The notes beneath the pieces are model-generated. The model saw only the letters and a program-made list of their open reading frames with translations. It had not been told where the DNA came from and did not search any database. Positions 35,661 through 47,659 of a stretch of DNA of 64,000 bases are shown piece after piece (position 1 is the first letter of the stretch; every line of letters starts with the position of its first letter). The DNA is from Seiridium cupressi (lineage: Eukaryota; Ascomycota; Sordariomycetes; Amphisphaeriales; Sporocadaceae), in contig JARVKI010000108.1 of NCBI GenBank assembly GCA_036674765.1, forward strand, positions 62,001 to 126,000. Direction: 5' to 3'. A program made the position numbers and the translations under genes.

Positions 35661-37086
35661 GATGTGATGACTGAAGGGGGAGAGGAGGGAGCAGGTCGAA
35701 GGTAGAAATGAGGGATTGGCGAGCTTCGTGAGATATGGAGAACCTCCGACCAGCAACAAATTATTTGGCGTTGGGGATTTTCGCTGAGATACGGAGGTAC
35801 TTCGCTCTAATGCTCCGAGATTTCCCTCACTGCTCTAGGACTAGCTGGGCTTAGCGCTGCCGGAGCTTTGGTGGATCTTGGAGCTTGTTGGGCGAGCGAA
35901 ATAGTCCAAAACTTGAAGCTACATCACTAGGGCCGGTCTCAAGCAATTTCATATAAAAAAACATGGACATGGACCGTTCATCACTTCTTCGCTTGGTGTT
36001 GGACATGTGGCAACTGAGGAAGTCATAAACCCGTCCTGCCATGTTAGGTCTATGCTCTGTTCGTTCCCCGAAGACAAGCAAGCAAAATCATCTTGGCGGG
36101 AACGTTTAGCTCAACGGTCCTGACTAATCCAAACTCAATCCATGTACTTGAACAAGGCATATTAGGATTGATTTCTCAGAGTCAAACTGGCTAATTCCCC
36201 TGCCTTCTGCCCTCAATCCCCTTGCATGACTATCAGTGGTTTTTTCTGGCCCTGCTATCTCATAATAAAACTCGGGATGATGCAGGACATGAAAATACAT
36301 TCGTGAATTCGTTAGCGTGTAGCTTGAGGAATTCCTCAGCGGCAAGGTGTCGGAACTCATAGCTATAGATGAGCGAGTAGAACCATCAAAGGCAATTCAA
36401 GTAAAGCTCACCTTCCGCAGGGGAGAGGGCTAATGCTAGACTTGCTGTTTGATCGGAAGGAGGAAATAATTGCGATAAATTCAACAAGGAGATATATCCA
36501 GGCTATGCGGTATAGCAATGGATTCTTCATCAAGGGCCAAACGTAGTCTGAGGTCAGCAGATTCCAAGACATAGATACATCATCACTCAGCTCCATGGGC
36601 GAGTTTCTTGAAGTGATCTAAACTATCCGCCGAAAACATCAGAACAAACACACTCTAGTAAGCGATAATCAGTCCATGATGTCGTTGCTCACTCCCATCG
36701 CGAGACTGTGTACTCTGTGTACTCTCCAAGCCCCGATGTCCGTGTACGTCCCACGCTCACAGCGTTTTCGGATTGATTGTATAAGCCCAATCGCTCATAT
36801 CTTGTACCGTCTCCCCCAGACGAAGAAGTCCCAAGTGCAATCATGATAGATATAGTCCACCATAGAAGCCTTTCCAGAAGATGTCGTCAAACGCGATGTT
36901 CCCCCTTTTTTGACGACTTTCCATATGTCCCGCTGTTGATGAACCACCAAATCGAATTTCCCTAAAATCACCGCTCATCATAAGTCTTCGAAACGCCATG
37001 CTCGAACCCATGTATGTCAGTTAACCCATTCGTTATAACCGTCTGGCCCCAAAATTCTACGCAATGTCGCTTCTCTCCCAATGCAG
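35661..37086. other. Intergenic, PDA1 upstream and velvet 3' flank
   Basis: A 1.4 kb gap in a tandem minus-strand pair. Only short frames were seen (for example 36124-36360). No gene was recognised. Confidence 0.5.
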
Positions 37087-38475
37087 CTACTTTCGCTGCT
37101 TTTTACGCCTAGCACTAGTCGATCCGCCAGCATCGCCGTCTTCCTCGTCAATGTCATCATCGTCACTATCGTCTCTGCCGCCCCGACCTCCCCTCTCGTT
37201 GCCCTTCTTGATTGAGATGAGGCAGCCCTGCTCCTTCAGCTTCTTCGTCAACGGCGTACTGGCCTGCATGCCGGGGAAATCCTTAGCGCTGTAGACGGTG
37301 AAAACGTTGCTCATGGCCTGCGCGCGCACCGGGTGTCGTGTTCCGATGAAGTTTACCATCGGGTCAACCATGACCAAGACGAATTTGAGGCGGAACGCGC
37401 CCGCGGTTCTCACAGACAGATCGGGGAAGCAGAAAAAGCAGCCCTCTATCCCGCGCTCGTCGCGGCCATTGAAAGGAGACGACACCGTCGTGCCCATGAG
37501 CCGCCGCTGCTGCCGGTACTCTTCGGGCATGAAGCTTATGTCTTGGTCGCCTGCCTCGTTCCAGATCGTGCAGTGCATCACCGCGAATGGCACACGAAGC
37601 CCGTCGCGAACCTCCTCGGGTGTAGCCCGTGGATCGTCAATCTTGAGCTCCACAATGGGCGGCGGGTCGATCACACGCCGGTCCCGCTCACCGAAGCCAC
37701 AGGAACGGGCAGCAAACGGCTGCTGACGGATGTTGGCCGTGTACTGAAAACGTATCGCAGGTGTCGCGGGCGATTGAAGTGGAGTTGTCCGCGCCTGAGA
37801 TTGGTTACGCGACGAGGATCCTTGCTCGTTGCTGAGAAGATCCGATATCCTCATCCGTTCAGGGGGCCGTACGTCAGACCTGGGTGACGCCGCCTGGTTC
37901 GGAGAAGGCAGAGAAGGAAGAGACTGCTCAGTTTGAGGTCCTCTATTCGTAACAAGTGACATTGGCCGGTTCAGCTGCAACCCAGAGGATTGTGGCAGCC
38001 CGGGGCGCTGCTCGTAGCCTGGCCGTACCGGGGGCTGCGGTTGGTATTGGTGCCCTTGATAGGACGGCTGGCCTCTTGCCGGTACATACCCCCTTTGCAA
38101 CTCTGGGGATCCCTCGGCACGGCTCTGCATCGCAGGTGGATAGGCTGGGGAGGGACGATTGGATATGTTTTCTGGATAGCCGGGCGAAGAGTTCGCCGTG
38201 GCATAAGGCCCGCCGGTCGGTACTGGTGACTGGCTCGATGCGTGGTGGTTTGAGGGAGCCGCAGAATACGAACCTCGGTGACTCTGATACGCTTGACGGC
38301 TGTCATTCGCATCATTGGTCTTTGGAAGAGGAGCTTCGCTTGAGTGCCTCCCGACTACTGCACTGGACAGCGGTGGAAGTCGCAAACCAGGGCCTGGCAG
38401 CTCTTGGGGATAATATCTTGGGCGAGCCGGCTGAGGAGCCCAGGAGTTGAGTGGTTCGCTCATGGTGCCTCCCAT
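37087..38475 (-). CDS. velC: Velvet family transcription regulator, VelC-like
   Basis: Velvet proteins are fungal regulators with an NF-kappaB-like fold that couple development, sporulation and secondary metabolism. The single exon encodes 462 residues if read from MGGTMSEPLN. Residues 1-240 are Pro/Ser/Gln-rich and disordered, including ISDLLSNE. The velvet domain spans about 242-420, with NIRQQPFAARSCGFGERDRR, VIDPPPIVELKI, GCFFCFPDLSVRTAGAFRLK, and FTVYSAKDFPGMQASTPL. The C-tail is acidic then basic (RRKKQRK), a possible nuclear signal. A long N-terminal extension with an undivided C-terminal velvet domain fits VelC better than VosA, which has the domain N-terminal, or VelB, which has a split domain. 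The open frame runs further upstream, but a TATA-like box 88 bases from this ATG supports the chosen start. MSEP at 38463 is equally possible. Confidence 0.9.
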   Translation of the reverse strand: MGGTMSEPLNSWAPQPARPRYYPQELPGPGLRLPPLSSAVVGRHSSEAPLPKTNDANDSRQAYQSHRGSYSAAPSNHHASSQSPVPTGGPYATANSSPGYPENISNRPSPAYPPAMQSRAEGSPELQRGYVPARGQPSYQGHQYQPQPPVRPGYEQRPGLPQSSGLQLNRPMSLVTNRGPQTEQSLPSLPSPNQAASPRSDVRPPERMRISDLLSNEQGSSSRNQSQARTTPLQSPATPAIRFQYTANIRQQPFAARSCGFGERDRRVIDPPPIVELKIDDPRATPEEVRDGLRVPFAVMHCTIWNEAGDQDISFMPEEYRQQRRLMGTTVSSPFNGRDERGIEGCFFCFPDLSVRTAGAFRLKFVLVMVDPMVNFIGTRHPVRAQAMSNVFTVYSAKDFPGMQASTPLTKKLKEQGCLISIKKGNERGGRGGRDDSDDDDIDEEDGDAGGSTSARRKKQRK

Positions 38476-38562
38476 TCTAGACTCAGAACTAGAAATCGAT
38501 ATGTTTAGCACTAGAGATGACATGAATACCTCGATGGAGGTGGGTTTGGTCTCGGGAGAAAG

Positions 38563-38570
38563 CCTATATA
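38563..38570 (-). promoter_or_regulatory. TATA-like box of the velvet gene
   Basis: TATATAGG on the minus strand, about 88 bases upstream of the chosen ATG. The distance is typical of a fungal TATA box, and its place argues against starting translation further upstream. Confidence 0.45.
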
Positions 38571-39845
38571 GACACATAGACAGAGTTGCCGATGCGGCGG
38601 CCACCACGAATCGGTCGAACCACTAAAGCAACGTGCAGACTGGCCTGCAGCACCGGATCCCGACCGCTTGGATATGGGGGCAGATGTGACAGGAACCCTT
38701 AAGAGCAAGCTTTCTGGAGAAAAAGCAAGATGATGGCTGAGACACAGCTGTCGAGGCGGGACAGGATCCTTCGTGGCCTCCCCCTTCTTCCCCAGGTGCG
38801 TGCTTCGAATTCAATGCCTCGACGCTGACCGGTGAAGAAGATGGTCGCCGATTGATTTGATCGTGAGGCGGAAAAAGCTCAGGAAACGCGTACTATCTGA
38901 CAGGCTCGGCAGAGGCGTCGTCGGTTGTCTACATGCTTGGTGGAAATTCAGACGCACAGCTGGAGGTTGTCCGGGTTGACCCCAGTAACGGTGTTGCCCG
39001 TCACACGCCTATCGACCTTTTCGAGTATAATCACTGCTCTGCAGTGTCGTATCCGCAACATAGAAGCAACGTGAAGAATGACTTTTTGACGCCAGAACGA
39101 ACGACACGGCTGCCGCATATGGTGTGCCCCAGACGAGCATGGACACATGGAATTGAGAGGTGGCTTCCGTTATAATGGTTAGCAGCGGGGCAGAGGGTAC
39201 TTTGAATGCCCAGTTCAGGGAGACCTCTCAGCTGCTGCCAATCCTGAACATGGATGGCCACGGTCCCGGCACAAATGCGTGCAGATCAGAGTCAGAGCCA
39301 GCAAGCGCCCCTGGCTCGCAATGATGGATGAGTTGCAGGGCTCGCGGGAACTAAGTACAGTGCCAGCGGCGGCCCATGGACAGACAGACAGACGTACGGC
39401 AGCAGGGTACATATACTCTAAGATCGGTGGACTTTGCCCCAGGACCACGCTCGCTACATCAGACTCGAGAAAGTGGTGATGTGTAACGGCGGCCGGACGA
39501 ATCTGGCCTCGTGCACCATGGATGCAGCGGAATCCAACGGGACAGAGAGTCGACTGTTCCAGGAAACCGGTCTATGGGATGCAGGCGGCAATTGGGCCAT
39601 GGTTTTTCCTGGGGGCGCCGCGCCGATGTGATGCGTTGCAGTCGTGGGGGAAGCAAAAGCTTTCAGAAGGTAATTAAACCCCCCATGTCTAGCCTCTGTA
39701 CATGGAAGCTGCACACGCCCTCGAGAGTCGAGTATCCTATGTACATACATAGTAGAGTCGGGACTCACTTTGCGGCAGGTTGGAACATGGCATGGTACCT
39801 CGCAGGGTTGGATCGGTGGCATGGGGATGTACCGGAGCGAGTGGA

Positions 39846-39873
39846 CTTTTGGCTTTTGGCTTTTGGCTTTTGG
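39846..39873. repeat. Tandem heptamer cttttgg x4
   Basis: Four perfect copies of cttttgg followed by a shortened ctttgg copy and then ctgg/gcgctgg variants. A simple replication-slippage repeat in the gene-poor gap. Confidence 0.9.
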
Positions 39874-42800
39874 CTTTGGCGCTGGCGCTCGCGCTCTGGA
39901 GGAGAACGGCGACCATGTACATGCTCGGGTCTATTCGTTTCCAGATCCTGGAGGCAGGAAAGCGATGCTACAGGGCGCGACCAGGGCCAGTGTGGAGAAC
40001 ACACAGACCTCAAACGTGTCTGCTTCTGGCTCAACGTGGGATTCAGCCAGCGTGAACCGTCCTGCTCAGTTGAATCAATGCCAGAATATCCGTGCCGTCC
40101 TCGTACACGCAGAGAAGCAACACTAGTGGTATCCTCTGACATCCACGTCCGTCATTCATTCAGTTGACGGGAACTACATGCGAGTGTACATGTCACGGCA
40201 CCGACGCCAAATCCAACATTTGCCAGTTTCGCCAGTCAGCCGCACATCATGAGCTCACGATACAGCGCGTTGCGATTTGCGTAGGACCAAGACATGCCCT
40301 GTGAGCTGCATCTGATGCTCCCGAGCAATCGGCATGGTCGGCATGGGGGAGATGTCCTTTGTGAGACTTCACAACTGCGTCTGTACTCCAGCCCATTTTC
40401 TTCTTCCTGCCAGCACCAAGGCTATGTACGGCAAAGCTTGCGATGGAATCTGATTGGAGGTCTTCGAAGCTGGCTGCACTTAGTCCGTACCCCGAAGATA
40501 ATTTGGACTTTTCCCTCCATTTTCTGCTTTGAATACGGTGTCGTGGGGATTGCGCTAAACCCCCGGCAGGATCTTCGCAGGGCGACATCGACCCTTGCTT
40601 CCAATCACCAACCTTAGCCAGATCGGATTATGAGGGCATGTCGTCGCCAACTAGCGATATTCCGACGTGTCGGCAACTTCTTCATATCTTGGCCACTTGG
40701 GCAAACTTGCAGAAATTGTCTAGACTGGGACCGGTTCCCGGGTTTCACCCCCTGATATGCCACCGAAACCTGCGCCCTGGCAGAGAAGCCTGCTTGTGAA
40801 TTGTGGCATTTTCAGCCGCCGTAGCATTTACGTGGGGTTGCCCCAGTCCTACCACCTACGTAGTAATAGGTACAAGGGGAGGGGCGGCCACAGCAGCCAA
40901 CGTACTGTGGTAAGTGCGATTCCCACTCTGAACTCGGGGCGGCAACGTTGTTGTCAAGATGGCAATCGACAGTACGCACCAGCTGCATTGCGATGCAAGG
41001 CCTCGGCTGTGCGGTTCGGCAGCCTGCATTGTCGTTCACTATTTCTGGGTGCCTTGTGGGCGCCTTGAGCTTCACCACGCCGTGTGGGCTGATATCATGG
41101 TTTACACAGCAGCCGAAACAACATGTCAAGCCTCGTGAAGTGTCTCACGCTCCGAGTTGTCACAGCTGAAATAATGACATGGCTAGCCGAGTGCCCCCTA
41201 AGTTGAACATGTCTCAATGCATGTGCTTGTGAGCTGTCATTCTCGCCAAAATAAAAACGCTGAAAATAAGAATTGTCTTCTTCGGCCGAACAAGGCTGCT
41301 GCAGGGATTCAGCAGGGGTCCTCGGGCAGGGAATATATTCTCTTCGCACCACCACCGAGAGTGTGGGGACAGGCCGCGCCCAGGTGCGAGCAGGGGAGAT
41401 CTGCAAGATGGCGTCCCTGATTCCCGGTTGACTCTTCCCTCCATACCACATGCTGCCCTCGACGTCCTTCCCTCTAGCGAGGAAGGTTTCATTGCTTCGC
41501 CTAACCAATCGTCCTGATTTGACCCGGTAGAAAACGCTTACGTATGCGCTCGCCGGGGACAGATACAGGCGGCCACACTCAATACATGGATTCTCTCCAA
41601 GACTATGCGAGTTGCGCAACTACCATGTGCGGGTCGCGGACTCTAACAACTCTCCGTCTCTAGCCTAGGTATGCAGACACTGCCTTCCAGCTAGAGTCAG
41701 TTTTCATCTACAGTCCGCACATAGCAGGCTTATAGCACGACGCACAAGACACGGTGTAAAGTTGCTGCTCCAATTGGAACACCCTGGTTTGGACCGATTA
41801 GCGGCAAAACCTATTATTCTTTCAACGAAAGCTTCGAGTGCCTAGTGAGCCTCGATCCTAGCAAGAGGCAACGTGTGGCAAGACATGGAGTTTCATGCTT
41901 GAAGCTCGATTGGTTCCTCTCCGAGGCAGGTAGTGTCGAATCGACGGATCTCTCACCACTTTACCCAAAGTTGCTGTACGTCCCATTCAGGCGCCACGCG
42001 CCTATACCTTTCTGTCAAAACGGGCAAGGCAGTGGTCGAACATGGTAGCTAGTGGGTTGCTTAGTGACATAATCGACAAGATTTTCCAGACAAAACGGAC
42101 ACGGCGACGGAACCCACCAGGCACTTTGGATGGATGGTGCTGAGGCAGGGAAATTGAGCTCATCCCGGCTGTTTGGGTCGTCTCCTACGCGCTCTCTCTG
42201 TCCGTCAGCACCTTGAAATTTGGTCAGGATGTTGGTGACCAGAACGAACCGCGGTTGACTGACGTTTCATACAATCTGCCCCCTGGCTAACTTGGGACCC
42301 ACTGCTGGAACTGGCACGAGAATCCCTGTCGCCAATCCGATCCATTTGGACCTTTCTGAGTCCCCCCTTGTCAACATGCCAGAAGCGCCATTCACAGACT
42401 ATGGCAGCCCCACTTGCCGTGTCATTGCACTCATATTCCGACTTGCTATACCTCGCAGAGCCCGGATTCTGGTACCGCCCTTGACTAGCCCATCAGTCCA
42501 TGAAGTCGTGCCAAACTTTCATCAAGTATGGATACCCCCACTGCCGCATGTTCATTCGCGGGCACGGGTGAACCGAACAGACCAGCCACGGCAGATGTTG
42601 CAAAGCGGCTTTGAGAGCCTGACGAGCAGAGCAGCGCCTGGCGACTAGACCAGCGTTTTCTTCCAAGCCTATGTCGTATCGTCCCACGATATCTTCGACG
42701 CACGCAAACTATACTGATTGTCACAACAGAGAGGGTCGCCACTGAGTACGGACTTGAGTCGCACTCGGAAGACCTTGTCATATAGCAGCAACGCCCCAGT

Positions 42801-45800
42801 CTAAACGACTAAATGACTTATCACTTCGCCACTTTAAAAAAAAAATATCATACGACATCCTATGCTGCAAAGGAGCAGCCAAAATGGCATCAAAGTAGGA
42901 GCGCTTGCCGCGGTGCTTTTGTCATGGTAAGCACTGACGATGATCTCGATGACTCGCCGAGCCCCTGGTTGCCCTTCCTACGCCGAACGACCATGTAACC
43001 CAGCCAGCCAGCCATGGTGATCCTGCACTGAGCTCTCGGTAGGTAAGGGGTCAAGTACCCTGGTTACCTTGAGCTTGTCTGCCAGTAACCGAGAAAACCT
43101 TATTCGATACTTCTACATACGCAACGACAACAACCTCGAACCCTTGCTCAATAAACCATCAAGCTCGACCGAGAGCTTAAGTAGTGCTATTTCCGTTCAC
43201 TCCTGTCTGCAGTCCAACCTGCGAATGGGAAAAAACATGTAGGATGTCTGCCGTCACGCACGAGTCCTCTTGGGCATTGCCACATGTCGGCAAAATATCA
43301 CGGGCCTGTAATTACAATCGGCGCCGCTCTTGGTTCTCGGCCGAATCACTCGGCCCACTTAAACATCCTCTCCCACAAGAACGTCACAGGCGCTGGAAGA
43401 AGCACGGGCCGTGTTCAATGATAGGTATCCCTTCCATGTTGCAAGGCGTCAGAGGTTCATGCCAAGCAGTGCAGACTGTTGGTAACAGGCAGATCATACC
43501 CACGCGTCTCGTGGCAGACATGACACAGTCGTGATTAGCCCCTCGATCTTTCTCTCCGAGTCAAACCCTCCCGCCTTCCGGGTCAGCTTCTAGAATACCC
43601 ACATGGTTTGGTTCTTACGGCAGTTCAGCCGGAAGTGGCGGCCAATGCTGTATCATCACGGAATGAAGCCGGATAAAGGGAGCGCTTGCCAACTTATAAA
43701 ACAGTGCCCAGCTACACCCACCGAATGTGCCATATAAATGGGCCGTACCAAACTCGGCTTCTCCATGGGTCCGATATGAAAATGCTGCTGTCAATCTGTA
43801 AGCGAAGCCCGTCTGCCCTGCTCGCTTGCCGCGGTTGAGACATGCGCGTCGCATTTCCGGGAAATGATAACGTTGCCGGGCAGAGTTACATCGAACAAAG
43901 ACGACCTACCGTCTAGAGCAGTCGATTTCAGGACGCATACAGTCAGGGATTTCCGTCTTCGCAAGACTGGCCAAGGCTCAGCAGTGTCCGCCCATATTCG
44001 CCTCCGGTCTCCTAGAACGTGTGACTTTTTGAGACTTGCACATGAATATTGACACAATGGCTGATATGACCCGGACCTTTTGATTCGACGTCGGTATCGC
44101 TGGCTATCTTTCAGCTCTTGCACTGTAATGCGTGTTTGACCTACTTGCCACAGGTTGGTCTACAGTCAAGGCCCTCATTCACATGCACATAATACATGAC
44201 GGCCAATACTTTAGTCGCAAGAAGAAATTAAATTGGAGATCATTTCAACAGCATCCACATTTAGAGGATTACAGATAGCTTACATATGAGCCGCTCATAT
44301 ATAACTTAAAAAGTTCAGCCATAATCTGACTAGGTAGGGATAGCCTTGCGGGTCTTGCTTGGGCTTCTTTTAGTGAGGTCTTAAGATGATCAGTATGCTC
44401 GCGACCTGTTTCTAGGAAAGGAACCAAGTAGGCGTTAATGGCGGATGAGTTATAGAGTCCTATCACACAAATAGGCGGCGGCTGTATTCGACATTTATGA
44501 TACATCGTTCCTATTAGCCAGATTTAATGAGGAAAGCAACATGAGACAACACCGTGCAGGTAAGGGGCCTGGTTCTCTGAATGGCCATGGACTCGTGCCT
44601 TTTTGTTTCATACCGGAAGTCGTAGTCTCCGGCACAGACTGCGTTCCAAGGACGCATCAATCACAATTGGCAAAGTACCCTAGATAGCATCTCTCATCAT
44701 AACCTGTCGGGTTGGGATCGCAGCACAAAGGCGCCTTCTTTCGCTTGTTGTGACTACACGTCCTACGATAAGAGGGCACTAGAACTCGAGGTTTTCTTTC
44801 TTTGCAGCCCTACTTGGTGCCAATATTATGCTGATCTATGCCAGACTGATGACACTATTTAGATAGAGCTAATCTAGTTCTTGGTCTTGAATACCTTCCC
44901 TCCGAAGCAGCTTAGCTTCCCTATACCCTTGCGGCTAGGTATTGTGCCTAGTTGACGATGCTCCGAAAAGCTTGTAGCCACTCTTGCTGAGAGCTGTAGC
45001 GCCAAGTTGTTTCGTGTCTATACTCTGGAGAAGGCAGACATATGGTGCATGATTGCAATCAAAGGAAAATTAGCAGACTGAATGGCCACGCACATACATT
45101 CCTAATAAGTATGCATTATAGAACTCTTCCTGCCATATCAGTGTCATCACTGGTAATACGCGTTCACATCCAGAAGCACATGACTATCGAAGGTGAAGCT
45201 GACGACATAACATCGGGGCGGGAGTGTTAATCGATACCTGTCACTACCGTATGGTCGAGCTGAAAAGCATATAAAATGGAATAGCCCACAAGGCACTGAC
45301 ATGTCTGTCACTCTTTTTCACCAAACCACCTAGCACCAGTCGATGGCTTTCCAAGATAGGATTGATAGACGTGGGCTCCATCGTGAGACCATTGCAGACA
45401 CCGTAAAAAGTCCTACCACTAGACTTAGACAGGGAAACCCAGTGCCAGCAAGGTCGGTGCGTTTCCGGTTGGCTCTGCAACCAAGCTTCGCCCTAGCAAT
45501 TGCGTTGAAAAAGAAACCATTCGGACCTCGTGTCGGTCGTTCCACCGCATCTTGAAAGCATCTACTGCATGATGGCATTTTCCACGACAAGCAAACAGAA
45601 TCTCATTACTCGACCTGGCTGTCCACGGGCCAGCACAGCCTGGTGCGACTAGACGCGGGCATTCCGGGATATGTCACGACGGCGATGCGAGGCAGTGCGC
45701 TCCTGTATCTCCAGCCCTCGAGGCACCTATGCCGGGAACTCGGGCTGGATGGGCCAGTGTAGGGCGGCCGGCATGTTTCTCGAGATTTGTGCTACCAGCG

Positions 45801-46087
45801 TGACTTCTTGTTCTAGGCTGGTGTTGAAGATGCGATGCCACGAGCGAGCAAACATAGACCATGTTTGATAGCACACGGTTCGACCAGCTGACGACGACAG
45901 AACCAAGAGTTGGCCTTCTTCTCCGCGTGCGCTATTCGGAGATCAAGGCCTGGGATAATCTTATATCAATCAGCTCGGACCGAAGACGTTGGCGATATCT
46001 CTCCTAGACTTCTTCTTGGTCTCATTCATCCCTACACTCCATGGTTCAGATCTTGGACATTACAGAAGCAACGATACAGATCAAGAC

Positions 46088-46516
46088 ATGCTGTTTCAAC
46101 TCCAACTCGTCGCTCTCCTGCCTGCAGCGCTTATCCAGACATCATGGGCCGCGACTGTCACTGTTGTCCGCACCATCACCGAGACGGCCATCGTCGAGCC
46201 TTCCACGACCCAGCCTTTGCCTCCGCCACCACCACCACCGCCGACGACGCTATCCACGTCGTTCACTTACAAGTGCGACGAGATGTTCTGCAGCCAAGGC
46301 TCGCAGTGGTGTTTCTACTGGGGTGGCGTCAGTTCCTATGATATCACGAGGGGCCCCGTCCCGGGCGAGACCCATACAATCTTGGGGCAGTGTACTAATG
46401 TGACGACGACGGTCCCGGAAAGTGTAGTCACGCAGACACTTACGTCCAAGGGGATGATAGCGACGGAGACAACAACGATACCCGCACGTGTCACCGTCGT
46501 GGAGCAGTGGCGATAA
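46088..46516 (+). CDS. Small secreted protein with poly-proline and four cysteines
   Basis: The single exon encodes 142 residues. Residues 1-21 (MLFQLQLVALLPAALIQTSW + A) look like a signal peptide cut before ATVTVV. A Thr/Val-rich stretch follows, then a proline run (residues about 44-52), then a compact part with Cys at 63, 68, 75 and 102 and an aromatic patch (WCFYWGG). NVT at 104 is a possible N-glycosylation site. No family was recognised. The size, secretion signal and cysteines fit cell-wall or effector-like small secreted proteins; no function is claimed. The same frame is open upstream to 45989, but the ATG before the signal peptide is the sensible start. It converges on the GH131 gene, 305 bases away. 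Confidence 0.65.
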   Translation: MLFQLQLVALLPAALIQTSWAATVTVVRTITETAIVEPSTTQPLPPPPPPPPTTLSTSFTYKCDEMFCSQGSQWCFYWGGVSSYDITRGPVPGETHTILGQCTNVTTTVPESVVTQTLTSKGMIATETTTIPARVTVVEQWR

Positions 46517-46821
46517 ATGCAATAATGGAAAACAGTATTAGCAATACAGATACAGGAACCAAGAAGCCTGTGTCATTTTCAAGCTAGTAAACCCAGTATA
46601 AGCACAGAGACGTATGAAATCATTTCAAAGGCTTGACAGATGGGGTTTCTTAGTTGAGCAATAATCTTGAGCATAACTCCTCTTTCGAATGCCGCACTAG
46701 TTACTATGCAATTCATTTCCGATGAAACACTGTCATTGAGTTGTGTGTCTCTCTACTCCGCCCAGCAGAACGCGCCGTGTGTATGCGTTAATGCTCTAAA
46801 TTATTGTAGCCAGGCATGGTC
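46517..46821. other. Convergent intergenic region
   Basis: A 305-base gap between the two secreted-protein genes, holding their 3' ends. Nothing else was seen. Confidence 0.5.
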
Positions 46822-47659
46822 TTACGCAGTCGCACCGCTGACGGCGGTCGTCAGGGTCCCGCTCTCGATGTATACACCGGAAAAATAGAAGTCCTCGTTG
46901 GCATCACTGTAGCCGGACCGCGGTAGTTCAAGGACACCTAGATGCCAATCGGCTCCATTCGAGGACGTAGAAGCCGATTGAGGCGCGACCAGCTGCGTGA
47001 GCGGAGCTGCGCCCTCCGAGTGCCAGAAACCAACGGTATTGGCTGAGAAGTCCTGTATTTGAACTTGCCGTCAGCTTTTTCCAGGATGTAGCGTTTACGG
47101 GAGCGGGACTACTCACAATCTCAAAAGCAACATTGTGCCAAACCCCGGCATTCCACTCCGTCTTCCATTTGCTGTTCTGGCTGATCATGAACTGCAGATA
47201 CGGATCGCTGGTGCCACTCTCGCCGCTGATCCAGCCTGACTTGAGCTCGGTAAAGTGGCTCTCGAAGAAACTGATCTGGTGCTCACGGTAGATGCTGGGC
47301 GCGTTGGTGTCGGACCTCGAGATGGAGAAGTGATAGTAGACCTTGCCCTGGTTGATGGCCGCCGTTGTCTGCGGGATCAGCTCAATGCGCCGCATGTCCT
47401 GCCCGTTCCAGTACGCCGTCGAGTCGAGCGTGAACTTGGCGCCCTGCTTGGAGACTGTGTCGTTGGGGTTCTTGTACGACGGCGACAAGTTGATGTACTC
47501 GTCAACCGTACCGGAGCCGTGGATATAGTACTGGTACGGCCCGACTTGGTTCGACCAAGACCAGGTGTTTAGATCCGCACTGCTGGTGAACTCATTGAAG
47601 CGGCCATCCCAGATGACGGCGGCGTTGGCCAACGAGGCCAAGAGAGCAGTATATCTCAT
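46822..47659 (-). CDS. Secreted GH131-type beta-glucanase
   Basis: GH131 enzymes are fungal beta-1,3/1,4/1,6-glucanases acting outside the cell on plant or fungal glucans. Two exons (47659-47117, 47052-46822) join in frame to 257 residues. A short signal peptide (MRYTALLASLANA) precedes AVIWDGRF, the usual mature start. Family sequence is seen in SWSNQVGPYQYYIHG, KFTLDSTAYWNGQDMRR followed by IELIPQT, HQISFFESHFTELKSGW, WNAGVWHNVAFEI at the exon end, and DFSANTVGFWHSEG after the intron. The end of the chain closes the single domain and there is no carbohydrate-binding module, so it is a catalytic-domain-only form. A TATA-like box lies about 120 bases upstream. The active-site acid/base was not assigned with certainty. 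Confidence 0.88.

Larger units (their letters stand above)
38476..46087. other. Gene-poor gap of 7.6 kb
   Basis: No gene could be supported in this interval, the longest empty stretch of the window. Positions 39500-40170 are open in several frames on both strands at once, which points to low stop density and not to coding. Positions 44150-45250 are AT-richer and rich in TA and ctag-like words, as in repeat relics decayed by repeat-induced point mutation; a fragment on the minus strand (44269-44505) reads somewhat protein-like but has no recognisable domain. A tandem heptamer lies at 39846-39873. Confidence 0.5.

Noticed and set aside
39511..40167. 218-codon plus-strand frame in the gene-poor gap
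   Set aside because: Several other frames on both strands are open over the same bases, and the frame includes the cttttgg repeat. The composition is not protein-like.
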